Origin: Aurifilum marmelostoma
Taxonomy: Eukaryota; Ascomycota; Sordariomycetes; Diaporthales; Cryphonectriaceae
Reading direction: 5' to 3'
NCBI GenBank assembly: GCA_027559495.1
Contig: JAMXSV010000018.1
Span: 124,001 to 188,000 of the forward strand
DNA length: 64,000 nucleotides
Every line of letters starts with the position of its first letter. The stretch's first letter is position 1. The notes below the pieces were generated by a model, which worked only from the letters and a program-made list of their open reading frames with translations, was not told the DNA's origin and ran no database searches. Below are positions 33,992-46,558 of the stretch, piece by piece. The position numbers and the translations under genes were made by a program.

Positions 33992-36900
33992 CCTCGGCTT
34001 GGTGATGACGGTGGTGAGGATGACGATGTTTGAGGATGGAAGCAGTTGGTGCTTCTGTGGTTGGTTGGTTGGTTGCTTGAACTAGGCTGCCAGCTGCAAA
34101 GCTCATCAGCTGCTGAGTACTACAGGTACAGCCGTAAGCTCCTGTGAAGACAGACACATCACCGCACCCGCTCGCTGCTGTCTGCAGGGGTTCGTCAGGG
34201 CCTGCCAACTGAGCGGATCCCCCTGACCCACAGGGTGCGGCTTGTTCCGACAGGGCAGAAGAAGAAACAGTGCCCTGCCACTGACTGCCAGCGTGCCCCC
34301 GGCCCTCCCAAATTCAGCACCTACAGTAGGCAGTTTGGTTGGTCCCTGTTCCTTGTATTCCCTTCTGTATCTCACGCGAGAACCCAGTGAATCCCAGAGC
34401 CCACTCCTACGCTGTTTTGACCCTGCTACCATGTCCCGGCACAGCACTGTAGCCTAGAAGCAGCGTAAACCAGCCCATCATCCCCATCCACGTGCAAATT
34501 CTCCAGTCTATTTATCACTACCAAATAGTACGTGGGACCTCAATAATCAGTCCATGTCTCCACTGGCAAGAACATTCCAATGGAAAATCACAATCATACT
34601 CTGGGACTATAATATTCTACCATGATTACACTAATAAGGTAGTTTCTGTCAGTCATAGAATTTCTTGGCTTGTCGGCCTGAGCGGCGGTCTGTCCTGTCA
34701 GTTGTAGGGCCATTGAATTTTTGTTTACTTTTCCGTTGGGGTTGAATTTGTCTCGTGTGTTGGGAACTGGCTCCTCCAACAACGAAGGATCCAAGTAAGT
34801 CAAGGAAGGTAGAGAGAGGAAAGGTAGAACCAACAAACAGCCTCGTGGACTTTTCCTATCTTCTGTTCGATGTTTTTCTTTTTTTGGGGTGTGGGTGTTG
34901 AGAAGGAGATGAGGAGGGCTGTTTTGTATTTTATTTTTGGGTGCTGACGGGTTCAGTTAATTTCCATCAGGGTGTGGCGCGGTCCTCAGTGAGGGTCACA
35001 CAAAGGGGGCATGGGAAGATGACAAGTGTTTGCATGGGGGCCTCCAAACGTGGCCCAAGGCGTGGTGGAGTCTCTCGATCAGAACCTCGAGATCCCTCCA
35101 TGTTTGAGAAGAAGAAGAAGAAAACAAAAAACAGTCGCGCAAGTGATGCAGGCCAACCAGAGGCCACAACCGCACCCAAACCCACCTCCCCCCCCCCCCC
35201 ACACACACACACGCCCATCCCCCCCACCAGCCATGCAGATGCGGATGCGGATGCGGGATGCAGGCCTCGTCCCAGATCCCACCTTGACTGGCCTCGCCTG
35301 GCCTTACATCTCACCTCATACATCCTCTCTCTCTGACCACATCATCCTCTTTTTTTTCTTTCTCCTTTCCTCTCTCTAAACTTCTCCACTGTTCAATGTC
35401 CTACGTGTACGGACCAGCACGACTCTGCATTGCATTGCATGTGCATTGCATCCTTGGCGCGTTGTACCGCATCCGGGTCCAAGCTGAACGAGTTAGTTTA
35501 GTCTTCCAATTAGCCTTGGACCCGTCCCACCAGCTGAGCTCTGCCGAGCTTGTGGTTTTTTTGCAGCCCCCCCCACCTCTTCCTCAGATGATCTTCTCCA
35601 ATAATTTCATTCCTGACAGCCCCCCGTGCCGAAAACAGCAGCAAGAATGATGAGAAATAATCTCAACACCCATCTTGAGTTTGACCTGATTCAAACAAAA
35701 CTTGATTTTATTTTATGATTCTCCAGCCACCCGACTCAACATCAGGCTACCTCATACCCGGCCACCTGCCATCTACTTCCTAAGCTTTCTAGTAGCTCTT
35801 GACGAGGTCTTCCTGCCGAGTTATCCGAATACCGACGACGCGTGTTCTACTGGGGACATCCCCGCGGTGATGCCTTCCCTATGCGGGCAATTAAGGGTTA
35901 TTCTTAGCCTGCCGTGCCTGCCAGTGCCTGCCATCAACTCATGCCGACCCCCTATCCCTTGCTTCCTCTCTGCCCCTTCGCTTCTCACCACCCCCCCCCC
36001 CCTTACCTCCTCCCTCATCTTCTCTCGTACTGAACCAAACAAATGCGAATTATTCGCATAGGCAACTCCGCATGCACACCTTGAAATACTACTTTCAGTA
36101 CCATGCAAGCCATATTAATTTCCTAAGCCACATTCCCTCCCTACCCAGTTTAGCAACCTTTTATATTAGTTCCGCCCCCGCCTTTCGTCGTCGTCCTCCT
36201 CCTCCAACACCCTCCTGCTTCTCCTCCCACCAATACTCCATACCAGTCGGCTTTTCATTCCAGTTCGACCTTGTTTAGAGGCATCGACTCTAGAAAACAC
36301 GACCAAAACACCATCTCTTGAGCTGTCCGTCTCTCGCTGGGCCTTTCTTTGATTTCTTTGCGACCTTTCGACCGTGATCCTTGCACGTGTTCTCTTCACC
36401 CGTCGATCGACAGAGAAAGAGGGAGACGACTGTGGAGCTTGTCTAGACATAGACTTATAAATCAGTCGGTCCTAGACCAACAAGGCTTTCGAGACCAAAG
36501 ACGCCAACGGGTGGGGAGTGGGAAATCAGTCGGGCTCGCGACAACCACCCACACCGATGGTCCGCCTATCCTGCCCATTTTTTCTCTAAGAGAGAGAGAG
36601 AAGAAGAAGAAGAAGAAGACAGACCTAAAAAGAAAAATAGAAGAAAAGAGGGTCGCCAGCCTCGTGGCTGGTCTCCAGCCGAGGAAGGGAAAAAAAAAGA
36701 TAAAAAGAGACGGGATAACAGCCTCGGCGTGCCGTCTTTAGACTCGGAACCTCCGGACAAGCACTTTTTCGCCGGGCTGCCGTCATTTTGAGGTCACAGC
36801 ATAGGTCACGCCTACCTCAAGCTTCAACCTTGTGCTGGCACTCCTCCTCCTCCTCGGCCTCGTGCACCACAGCGACGGGTCGCTTATGCTGTCCGTGCTG

Positions 36901-37022
36901 CCTTCTTCTTTCCTCGTGCTCCCCCCTCTCCTTCTCTCAACAGGCCGACGGCTGAGCTGAGGAGCACGACTACCACGACTACCCCCCCCCCAAACCGACT
37001 ACTGCTCTTCGCCCTCGTCAAC
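33992..37022. other. Long intergenic region with extended pyrimidine-rich leader
   Basis: 3 kb between the divergent gpi18 and 37023 genes. No coding sequence recognised. Contains C/A tracts at 35187-35210, a C10-plus tract at 35991-36002, and an AGAG/AGA repeat at 36590-36619. The last ~800 bp are CT-rich and probably form a long 5' UTR of the downstream gene. Confidence 0.45.
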
Positions 37023-38808
37023 ATGTTTTTACACTCGGGAGCCTCCCTACACGGGCATGAATATACCAGCCCCCAGAGCCCCCACTCACAACAACGCAAG
37101 AAACCATTTCTACGATCAGCACTTCCTGCTCCCATATTACGGTCCAGCACGTCTGCCTCCCTCACGGACAGACACTACTCGCCCCCCTCGTCCTCGTCGT
37201 CAGCGCCCAAGAGACCTGCTGTGAGGAGGAGGCCCGCTTCGGATGTCTATGTGCGTCCCATCTCGGACCTGCTCACGCCCGGCTCACCACGGGCCTCTGC
37301 TCCCACAAGCCCCGTCGTCCGCTTCAAGGAACCGGATGTAGTGGACAAGAGCGCCCCGGCTTCCTCGTCCTCGTCATACACGTCTCCCATGGCCGACGAC
37401 GAGGACCCCTCCCTCTACGAGTCGGACGATGCCTCGCAGGCCACAAGCTCTACCCCTCGGCGCAGGCGTCGGAGGGCCTCGCCCAGGAGCAGCACTGCCT
37501 ACCTGCTTGCCCACCCTGCGCCCCGGCCTCTGTCCAAGAAGAAGCTGTTCAAGACCATCCGCCCCAGGCTGCTCCTCCAGCTCCAGGAGCTCGCCCCCAA
37601 CCAGCGACCCAGGCCAACCATCGACGTCTTCCCGGCTGCTCTCCTGGCTGGGCCCCTCGTCGCCGCCCGCTATATCCACCGCTGTCCGCGCCTGTTTGGC
37701 GTCCACGGCGAGCTGGGGCCCCGCGACATGGTCCTGGTCCGTTCCGAGGACTACACCGCCAGCGATGACGATGATGACGACAGTCAAGATGGCTACGCCG
37801 CCGGCCGACAACAGCCTGTGGCCGTGCTGAGCCCGGGTCGTGGTGCAGGCGACAATGGCCAGGTCGTGTTGGAGGACGGCAGTGTGTGGACCTGGTCGAG
37901 CGTGAAGGGCTATTACGAGTTTGTGCATGTCGACCAGCACGGCTCCACGATCACTGTCAGATGGGTCAGGAGGAGTAGTGGTGCCTCATCTTCCAAGAAG
38001 AGGCACTCGAGCGGTACGGTCTCGTGGCCCGGCAGTCCATCTGCCCTACCTGGCTCGCCAGCAGCGGCCGGCGAACCTGTCGTCGACCCGGATTACCGAT
38101 ATACATTTAGCATTATCAACCCACTTGCCAGGCGGCACCCCATCCTGGCCACCCTCACACCCCAGTCTCTCGAGATCTATGACGACTATACGACACCATC
38201 GTCGTCCTCGGGACGGTATCCCCCCCACCCGCCCCGTCAGCGGTGCGTGCGATCCTATCAGGGATCCGCCGTCCTCTCCACTCTCCTTCGAAGAACCCCC
38301 CTCCCGCCGTGAGACCCACCCCGTCGACGAGGACACCAAGAACCTCATCAGGGTGACGGGCCTGTGGCTGGCCATGCGCCTCGGCCCAGCCGTCGACCTC
38401 ACCAGTCCCGAGGCCCCTACCGAAATCACCCCTCCACCACCGCAGCAGCAGCAGGACCCTGCGCTGTCGAGTGCGCCGACCCCGGGCCTTCGCTCATCGG
38501 CGACCCTGCCGCGGAGACAGACAACATCAGGCGTCGTCAGCCAATCCCCGCACTTGCAGCCTAGGGGAAGTCTTAGGAGGGCTATGAGCACCGGCGCTGC
38601 CTTTATGATGCAGAGGAAAAGGCGGCAGGAGCATGCGTCCCATGCGCCAAGCAGCGATACCGCACTGGTGGCGGGCAAGATAGCCGCCATGGAGAGCCCG
38701 AGGGAGGATGATGAGGGTTCAAAAAGAGGGCCTCCCCCTCTGCTGGCGCTGCGGCCGTTTCTTCAGGCGGTCCTCCGGCCGCGGCGACTAAACAGGCTCG
38801 GAGGGTGA
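37023..38808 (+). CDS. Conserved fungal protein of unknown function (one-base frame break)
   Basis: About 594 aa if one C is removed from the C7 run at 38220-38226. Upstream frame: a disordered Ser/Pro/Arg-rich N-terminus, then a structured middle (SKKKLFKTIRPRLLLQLQEL, RPRPTIDVFPAALLAG, HRCPRLFGVHGELGPRDMVL, VLEDGSVWTWSSVKGYYEFV, DPDYRYTFSIINPLARRHPI, LATLTPQSLEIYD). Downstream frame: RETHPVDEDTKNLIRVTGLW then LAMRLG, and a basic tail with FMMQRKRRQEH. The structured part continues sensibly across the repaired run (GRYPPTRPVSGACDP). No domain recognised, but the alternation of disordered and hydrophobic blocks and the codon bias indicate a real gene. Confidence 0.7.
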
Positions 38809-39237
38809 GCTGGTTCAAGAAGTTGACGCACTAGACGTGCCTGTGCTTCTGAAAATGATACCTTGATGAGATACCACAGCTTCAATGAAGTAAAAGGAAA
38901 CAGAATAAAGAAAAGTTGAAGTTTTCAAAAAGTTCAAGATGCTTGATGAGAAGTGACGTTGTCTGCTCAGCCGTGACTTGGTGCTACTACCGATAAGAAT
39001 GATGTTGCAGTGCAATACCGAGCGCTGTATTGCTGCTTTTCCGCCTGGTGTTACTGACGCTGTGGGATGTTGATACCTCTTTCGCTGCATCACTGACTAA
39101 CTCGTCATCGTCAATTGCCAGGAGGGAACCTCCTCCGCCCTCTTTCTTCTCAAGCGTGTCAGTATCCTCAATTGCATGTCCCCCCCCCCCCCCACCCCAC
39201 TCTTCCCCTTCTCTCTCTCCCCTTTACAGAGCTCATT
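38809..39237. other. Convergent intergenic region
   Basis: 429 bp between convergent stops. Contains a C12 tract at 39180-39192. No gene seen. Confidence 0.4.
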
Positions 39238-40560
39238 TCACCTAGTACGTCCTCCTGTTCCACAACTGCCAGGCCACAGCTTTGCGGCTGTCCCACCAGC
39301 AGCTTGACTCAGGGTCTTCGTCATCCCATGAGCCGCGTCCACGGTCAACGTGTAACGCAGATGTCTCGCCTCTTTCGGATTCTTGCAGGTTTTCGCGCAT
39401 CCCATGGATACCATGCATGGATCATCAGACTCGGCCGTCTCCAAGGGCATCACCAGTGCGGTATCTGGTCTGGGACGTGGTGCAGCGTCCACGAGACGGC
39501 GTCGGGCGTAGGCGGCGTAGGAGTCTGCGACCTCGTTACTGGCGATGCCCTTGTGTCCTGGAACCCACTTGTGATGCTTAGTGATTCAGGCTCTTTCCAG
39601 GGTGGTGAGCGGATGGAGTATTATAATTGGGTAGTTCCCAGTTACATGAACATTGGGACTCGGCTAGGCTCAGAAAATATCTTGCTTGGTAGTTGAATAT
39701 TTGCTTTTTGAGGAAGACCATACGACTTAAAGATGATGACGGCCATTTCGGTAGAAAAAGGTTCTCGGAAAGACACCTACATGGAACTGGACGGTAGCCC
39801 CGAGGCGTATAAGCTTCCAATACGACTCGAGAATCTTCATGAGTATCTGTTTCTGGAACCCTGCCCCTGGGTACTGTTCCACACGCCTGAGGCCGTAGGC
39901 CCGGGTGAAGGAGGCCAGCGTGCGGGAGTGGTCCCTCGTCGCAATGTACTCTGACACAGCACCTTGTATGGCAGAACAGAGCTGGAGTGACTTGTCGAGC
40001 CAGAGCAGAGTCCCGGCGTTGTCTGTAAAGACGACAATCGTGGTCCCACACAGCGAGGCGCGGCTTTGCAGGGCGAGTTCGAGGGCCGTCAGTACAGCCA
40101 GGCCCTCTAGGGCACAGGATTGTCCGATGCCTGCAACGTGGGCGGACTGGACGGTCCAACGGCTGCCCACGTGCTGGGCTACTGCTATTCCGCCGTGAGG
40201 AGGGAACTGATCTTTTCTCGACGAGGCATCTGTCCAAAAGGCTTGAATATCTGACGACAACGAGGACGAACGAGTCATCATGGCCCTCGCAAAGTCCATG
40301 GCAAGCCGGTGGTCTCTCTTATAATAGACGCACTTGAAAGGAACAGCGGTGGTCGGGGCCAGGAATACATTCCTGATGTTTTCTGTGCCTGGGCCGGCGG
40401 GCAGCACTTCTGATGAGGAGCTGGCCAGGAACCTGCGTCGGCACCGCAACGACCTCGCCATCTGCATCGTCTGTGAGGCTGTCCTTCTCGAGAGGTTCGT
40501 CTCCGCACCCAGTTGCGGTGCTGACCTTGCTACTCCCCGCAGCCACATCATACTCGCCAT
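39238..40560 (-). CDS. Stand-alone RNase H-fold protein
   Basis: Two exons, 40560-39781 and 39567-39238, giving 369 aa. A type-1 RNase H fold is visible with all four acidic catalytic positions: Asp in FWTDASS, Glu in SCALEGLAVLTALELAL, Asp in VVFTDNAGTLLW and Asp in WVPGHKGIASNEVAD. The splice site fuses VQFH to WVPGHKG, giving the canonical RNase H W-V-P-G-H block. There is no reverse transcriptase, gag or HBD domain. The WVPGH-G-x-x-NE-AD form resembles the RNase H of Tad-like non-LTR elements more than cellular RNase H1, so a captured transposon domain is likely. The frame is intact. Confidence 0.8.
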
Positions 40561-41500
40561 TACTGATGGACCCTGATAAGTTCTGAAGTGTGTCTGGTCG
40601 TCAGGGGCCGAGATGATCTGATCTTATGAACGATTGAGCGTTGGGAGATCGATACTGACGGAGTGGTATTGGGAGTTGCCGTAGGTTCTGCTGTGACAGG
40701 TAAACATAGATCTAAGGGTATGGGAAATGAGGTCGTTACTTGAGAGACCTGGATGCCGTCATGTTGGATCTATTGTTGATGTAACCAATTTATACCAAAG
40801 AACTTCAAGCTTACACCTTCCTCCACAACCCAGAATATTCCGTCCCTGTGATTAGCTTCGAGAGTCTCATCGCCATATCCTTACTTATTCAACTGCCTCC
40901 TTGATACGCAACTTGCCGTGGCTCGTCACAAGACAATAGAGAGAATCATTGAAATACAAAAACATGTCTCGTCAAGCAATCCAATATATATATATTCCCT
41001 GCCTCGTCCACCAGAAGATGCTATTATGATTAAGACACGCTACGCTACACTCTCATATGCAGGGCCTTCTTGCTGGACATGTGCAGCATTTATTCAGCCC
41101 CTCCCACTCCCCTGGCGGCGGCGGCTTCTTCTTCTGCTTCTTCTTCTCCATCACCCGTGTAAGAGCCCATCTTGTTCATCCCACCCATACCCAATCAACC
41201 CAACCCATGCTCGACAAAAGAGAGAGGTAAAAAGACTTCCTCACATCATTCAACTTTAGATGTTGGGGTTTGGTGTCCCCTTTTTGGCCTCTCGAAGGGG
41301 CCAGAAGTGAGCACCAAAACCCAAAAGCCATAGAAGAAAAGAAATTGGCAGGTTTGTCAGACCACATGCGCCTGCCCATGTTTCTACCTTCGTCCTCGCG
41401 TGTATAAACTGTCTGCTCTCTGACCTGTGTGAGGCCGAGAGAGAAATCAACCACAAAAAAGAACAGCTCCGAGGAAGGGAGGGACGCCGTCTCCATCTGT
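40561..41500. other. Intergenic region upstream of the RNase H gene
   Basis: 940 bp between two minus-strand genes. No gene seen. The ~300 bp next to 41500 are presumably the 3' UTR of kin1. Confidence 0.4.
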
Positions 41501-44484
41501 CTATAGCCGTAACTCCTTCAAGATCTGATCCGCCATGTTCTTGAACTGCCACGTGTTGCCAGCCATGCGCTTGAACTGGATCCCGTGCAGGCTGATGACC
41601 GGCACCTTCACGATGAAGATCTCAAACTCCAACACCATGTTGCCTCCCAGGTCGCTCTGTACCTGCGTGCTCGTCTCGCCCACAGGGCGCCGGGACGAGT
41701 GCCCGTGATCCCGGGACACGTCGATCTCGGACAGGTCCGAATTGCTGTTGCTGCGGTCGTCGCGGGTCTTGGCCGGCGTCCGGGGCGTTCTAGGCTGTGG
41801 CGCGTCCAGGTCCCGCAGTTCGTCGGCTCGCTCGCCTCTGATGCCAAAACTGAAGCGTCTCTTGTGGCCAGGGAGCGTGGGGCTGTTGGGCGGATCCGTC
41901 ACCTTGTTGAGGTCGATACTCGGGCTGTGCACACAGCGGAACCCGCCCTTGATCTCGCTGTAGTCCACGCCGAGCTGCTTCAGCACCCGCTTGACCTCGG
42001 CCCTGATCTCCGACACTGGCCTCGTCGATGTGGTGCTGACGCTGAAGAGCCCCTTGAGGAACACGGGCTTTGCGAGGTCCGGGTCGTCCAGCCTCTCGTT
42101 GGAGAGGCCGCTCTGGTCAGCCACCTCCTGGTCCGTCTCCTCGGGCACGTTGGCCTCCCGCTGCTCCTCGCGTCGCGCACGCCGAGCCTGGATGCTCTCG
42201 CGCCTGGCATGGCCAAGCGACTTTGCCCGCATAGAGACGGATCGTGAAGCCAGCGCCGCCTTGTTCTCGGCCTGCGCTTTAGGCCGCTCGGTGGACTGAT
42301 CTGACCCGCTCGTCGGCGGGGGCTCCTTCACCTCGGATCCTGACCCCATCGCCCTCCTCCTGCGGAACTCTGCCGAGTTCACGCTGGTCGACCGCCCGAG
42401 GCCTTTCTTCTGACCTTGTGCGGCGCCACCGGCCGAGAGGGGAGGGCTGAGCAGTTCGCTGTGGTGTGGCTGGCTGCTCCCTGAGCGGAGGCGTGGGACG
42501 GAGCCATCGTCTCTGTCGCGCCTCGAGCGCCTGATGCTGAATGACTTTCGAGGTGGTATGCCCGGCACTGGTGGCTGTTCTGAAGGCGAGTGCACCTGGA
42601 CCTGAGGCGGGTACGATCGGTCCTTCTCTAGCCGTTCCGGCTCCTTGCGCCGTCTCGTAGAGAACCTACGCAGGATCCCAGCCGCAGCGCTCTCCTTCTT
42701 GTCGTGCTTCTCTGTGGACGGCTCGGGAGCCATAGCAGCCTTGGGCGACAAGAGCGTCTTGTCAGGGACGTCATCCTCTCCATGGGTCCGCGCCCTCGGC
42801 CTCGTCCTGCCGCCAGTTGCCTTCTCGCCGGGCATCTCGTACGCCGAAGAGTTGGTATGGGCTTCCGCGGGCGGAGCAATCTCGGGAAGCGGGTCCTTCT
42901 CCCTCTGGACAGGTGGCTGCGTCGTTGAGCCAAGGGTTGGCACGACATCCACACGCTCCCTGTCCTGCTTCTCCCGGACCAGGTAGTAGATTGACAGTAG
43001 CGGACTGAAGGCGTTCAACGGATCATTACCAGCCTGCAGAGCCTCGCTGCTGGGGGCGGTCAGCGTGTCTCTGCTGCTGATCGAGTTGCGCCTCTTGTAG
43101 AAATCGAAAACCCCCCTCTTCTTGTCCGCATCCCGCGCTGGCTGAGGCGAATCCTTCTCCAACTGATATAGGCGCACGCCACGCTGGTACTCTTCTGACT
43201 CGATCAGGCGCGTCAGCTGCGCCTTGATGACCTCTGGTGCCCCAAAGTTGAAGCCAGTCATGGCGTTGATCACCTCCGGGTCCAGTGGGAGGGTAATGGG
43301 TTCACGGCGGGGTAGGTAGTTTTCAGGCGGGCTGTTGTAGCCTTTGTTCATCCAGGGATGGCTCATGACCTCGGCCATGGTGGCCCGCTGTTTGGGATCG
43401 GTGACGAGCATGCGGGACAGGAGGTTCTTACACTCTGTGTGCACGGAGATTATTAGCTGGTAGTTCATAGCATATGTTCACGCATAACGAGTCCTTACCG
43501 CTGGACAGCCAGTTTGGATAGTCCACCAAACCCTTCTTGATCTTTGCGTGGAGCGCAGGCATGCTCTGGTCGTCAAATGGCACTTTCCCACAAACGAGGA
43601 CATAGAGAACAATGCCAAAACTCCACACATCGACCTCGGGACCCGTATATGCCCGCGCCTGGAGCAGCTCGGGAGCAGCAAAGTACAGACTTCCGCAGAA
43701 GGTCTTGAGGTGACTGCGCGGGGAGAAGAGATTGCTCAGGCCGAAATCAATGATCTTGATGTCGCCTGTCTTGCTGATGAGGATGTTCTCGATCTTGAGG
43801 TCGCGGTGAACAATGCTGTTCCTGTGGCAGTAGTCGAGAGCACTGGCAATCTGGCGGCTAAACTTCCTGGCCTGCTTCTCCTTGAGCTTTCCGTGGGAGA
43901 TGATGTAGTCGAGCATCTGCCCGCCGTTGACGTATTCGAACAACATGTACCAGTGGTAGTTTGTCCTCACGACGTCGCGCAGTCCACATATGTACGGGTG
44001 GTTGAGCAGGGTGACGATGGCAGCCTCCCTGGCGGTTCTAATCTCCTTGGAATGGTCGTTCCGCTCCTTGTCCGCACGGCCGTGGTGGGTATCGTCTGCA
44101 GAGCCTCTCGGGATAATCTTGCATGCAACCTGTGAAACCAAAGAGAAGGCGTTGGATGTTAGTCCGAGCCAGATATGCATGCAGACGACGTGCATACCGA
44201 CGTGCATACGGGACATGCATGTAGCATGCACGCAACGCAGCATGTATATTCGTGTGTTTCTTGCTTGGGAGACTTGCCTGTTCGCTGCTATCCTCCTTCT
44301 TGGCCAGCTTGACCTTGCCCATGCTGCCAGCGCCGATAGTCTTGCCCAGGATCCATTTTCCAGACTGTGTAGGTATGGTAGTGCGTGATCTGGCCTTGGT
44401 TGCGGAGCCAGAAGCTCGTGGGTCGGCAGCGGCTGGGGCTTGGACGGGAGCAGGCCCAGCGTTTTGAGCAACAGCGCTGGCCAT
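41501..44484 (-). CDS. kin1: Kin1-type Ser/Thr protein kinase (PAR-1/MARK family)
   Basis: Three exons: 44484-44278, 44129-43499 and 43434-41501, giving 923 aa. Kinase domain ~45-320: glycine loop GAGSMGKVKLAKK (51-63), catalytic Lys in VACKII (~73), HRDLKIEN (177-184), DFGLSN (197-202), activation loop LKTFCGSLYFAAPE with Thr at ~212. A long disordered region follows, and the C-terminus HGIQFKRMAGNTWQFKNMADQILKELRL (shown in parts) is a KA1 domain. Yeast and fission yeast Kin1 act in polarity, exocytosis and septation. Intron 1 (148 nt) uses a GC donor: CAG|GCAAGT...TTTCACAG, giving EQ|VACKIIPRG, the expected junction. Its reading frame stays open through the intron. Confidence 0.95.
44186..44209. 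repeat. 12-bp tandem duplication within kin1 intron 1
   Basis: Two perfect adjacent copies of CGACGTGCATAC (44186-44197 and 44198-44209), inside a stretch with three TGCATG motifs on the transcript strand. Confidence 0.9.
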
Positions 44485-45064
44485 ATCTGCTGTTTGTATG
44501 GACTAATGCCGTTCAACAGAGAGGGACGGAGGGGAGAAGACGGTCAGGAGAGTCGGTGGCGGTTTTGATATCGATGAGATCGAGAGGCTGACGAGTCCCT
44601 GGGAGGAGGAGGAGAGGAGAGCGTGGGAGGGGTCGGGTATCTCGATGCCTGTCTCGGTTGGTGCTTCGTTGTCGGCAGCACTGAGAAATGGGCTATGCTC
44701 GTGCGCTCATGCTCGTATCATGGACTGGGTGAGACCTGTCTGCTGATGTGTGGATGTGCTCGCAGCCGAGCGAGAGAGAGAGAGGGAGGGAGGAGTAGCA
44801 GAGGTCTGAGGACAGGTTGGGCTTGATTGGGTGCAGACGTGGTGGTACCGGAGCAAAGCACACTGACCAGGCAGCGTTGGTGTGCTCAGCAGCGAGAAGC
44901 AGCGGTATGTTCAGGGCCAACAGGAGCCCAAGCCGGGAGAGCAAGACTTGTTTCAAAACGTGACGGAGATAGATGAAAGTATGTCTGCCGAGGTTGCAAG
45001 TCCTGTTGTCTGGCCAGCCACAATAGATGTAGCACACAGTAAGGAGGTGGTCAAGAGGAGGAAT

Positions 45065-45085
45065 AAAAAAAAAAAAAAAAAAAAA
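45065..45085. repeat. A21 homopolymer
   Basis: Twenty-one consecutive A in the kin1/GPATCH1 intergenic region. Confidence 0.9.
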
Positions 45086-46514
45086 GGGAGTTCGCGAAAC
45101 CTTGGCTCCTGCGAGACGATTGAGAGGGCAAGTTTCCCCAAAAGCTCATTCGGGTTGGGTTAGGTTGCAGTAAGGACTCAACAAGGTTGGCAGTCAACTG
45201 GGACTACCAAATTGATACTGCCGCTTAGGTGGCCTAGGCCAGAGCAGTGGGCAGTCCTGGCAGTCTACGGGCTTCTGGTTGGTGGTGTTTGGGGAATGAG
45301 CCAGCAGCGCGGACAGGGGGTGGTTGGGCAATTGGGGTGCTGATGGGGCACAAACCTGCTAGAGGGTGATTCAGGACAGGGGAGCCCTTGGAATAGCGTA
45401 ATGGTGCAGGCTGGATTGTTCGAAACGTCATTCTCCACTGTTGCAGTGGAGGGAGGAGGTGTCTTGGTAAGTAGGAAATAGATACATGATAATGGATAAC
45501 ATAGTACTGTATTTCTTTTATCAAAGAAGAGTCAGCCAATTATTTGGTCATTCACATATTTAAGCCACTTTGAGGGATGCTGACCACTGTGGTTCCAGAA
45601 AGGACAGCCAGGGAGACGATGAGAGACTGTAAGATCCGGGGACTTCAGCACTTTCTGGACAAGTCTACAGAGGATACAATGTGCTACCCTGGAATTGGGT
45701 TAGTGAAATTGAAGTTGGGAAAAAAAAAAGTAGCGGCTGGTCATTTCACTGGACCATGGCAGAGACGGCAGCTTGAACACATCCAGTAATGCCACCCTCT
45801 AGTTGATCACTTGTCTCCCCAGGTCCCCTTGGTGGCGGCAGGGTCAGGATGCCTTGCCAAGTGCACTTCTACATAGTACACTTCTGATGGGCAATCTTTC
45901 ATACATTTCCTATCATGGAGAAGATTTCGATACTTGAGTCACTGCTTATTTTTCCACTTTCCGACGAGCATGTGCTACCAGAAAACCTGAATGACCATCA
46001 CCTACACTCTGGAAGTCTGAATTTGCAGAGCAAGAATCAGGTCCTTCTTCTGAACCTGTTGTTTTGTCAAATAATTATGGTAAGGTGGAAGCTGCTCTGG
46101 AGATCCCTCTTGATTTGCTACAGATAGTGGCGCATGTGCTCTTATATCCACATCTCCATATGTCTGCACCATACATAGTACACTATGCATGTGTACCATA
46201 CTTTACATGGCATGTTTCTCTTGTATGGGATGAACAAGATCATCAGCCTTACCCAGGCTTCCTTGCAGCAGAGGTGGGGCTCCTGAGCTTCTTCCGAGTC
46301 AAGACCTCGGGGCAGCCCGTGCACATCAACTCTGGGGTCTTGGTGGCGCTAAATCAGTCCAACCGAACCCCTGCCTGGCAACCCTGGGCACCTGGAAACC
46401 CTCACTGCAACCACTGTAAGAACCTAACCAGCCTGCAACATCACAGCACAAAGCAGCAGAACATAACCACACCCACATCTGCTGCAGACACTTATCTCTT
46501 GAAATTAGCCCTCA

Positions 46515-46540
46515 ACACACACACACACTCTCTCTCTCTC
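46515..46540. repeat. (AC)n(CT)n compound microsatellite in 5' leader
   Basis: AC repeats followed by CT repeats about 20-45 bp upstream of the GPATCH1-like ATG. Confidence 0.8.
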
Positions 46541-46558
46541 CCATCTCTCAGCTTCCAC

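Larger units (their letters stand above)
44485..46558. promoter_or_regulatory. Divergent region, kin1 / GPATCH1-like gene
   Basis: 2.1 kb between divergent starts. Contains an A21 tract at 45065-45085 and, just before the + strand ATG, an (AC)n-(CT)n repeat at 46515-46540. An in-frame extension upstream of the GPATCH1 ATG has no family similarity and I treat it as leader. Confidence 0.45.

Noticed and set aside
46064..46558. In-frame upstream extension of the GPATCH1-like gene
   Set aside because: No family similarity before MSSKRSRATYEADLQ; contains AC/CT repeats typical of leader sequence.
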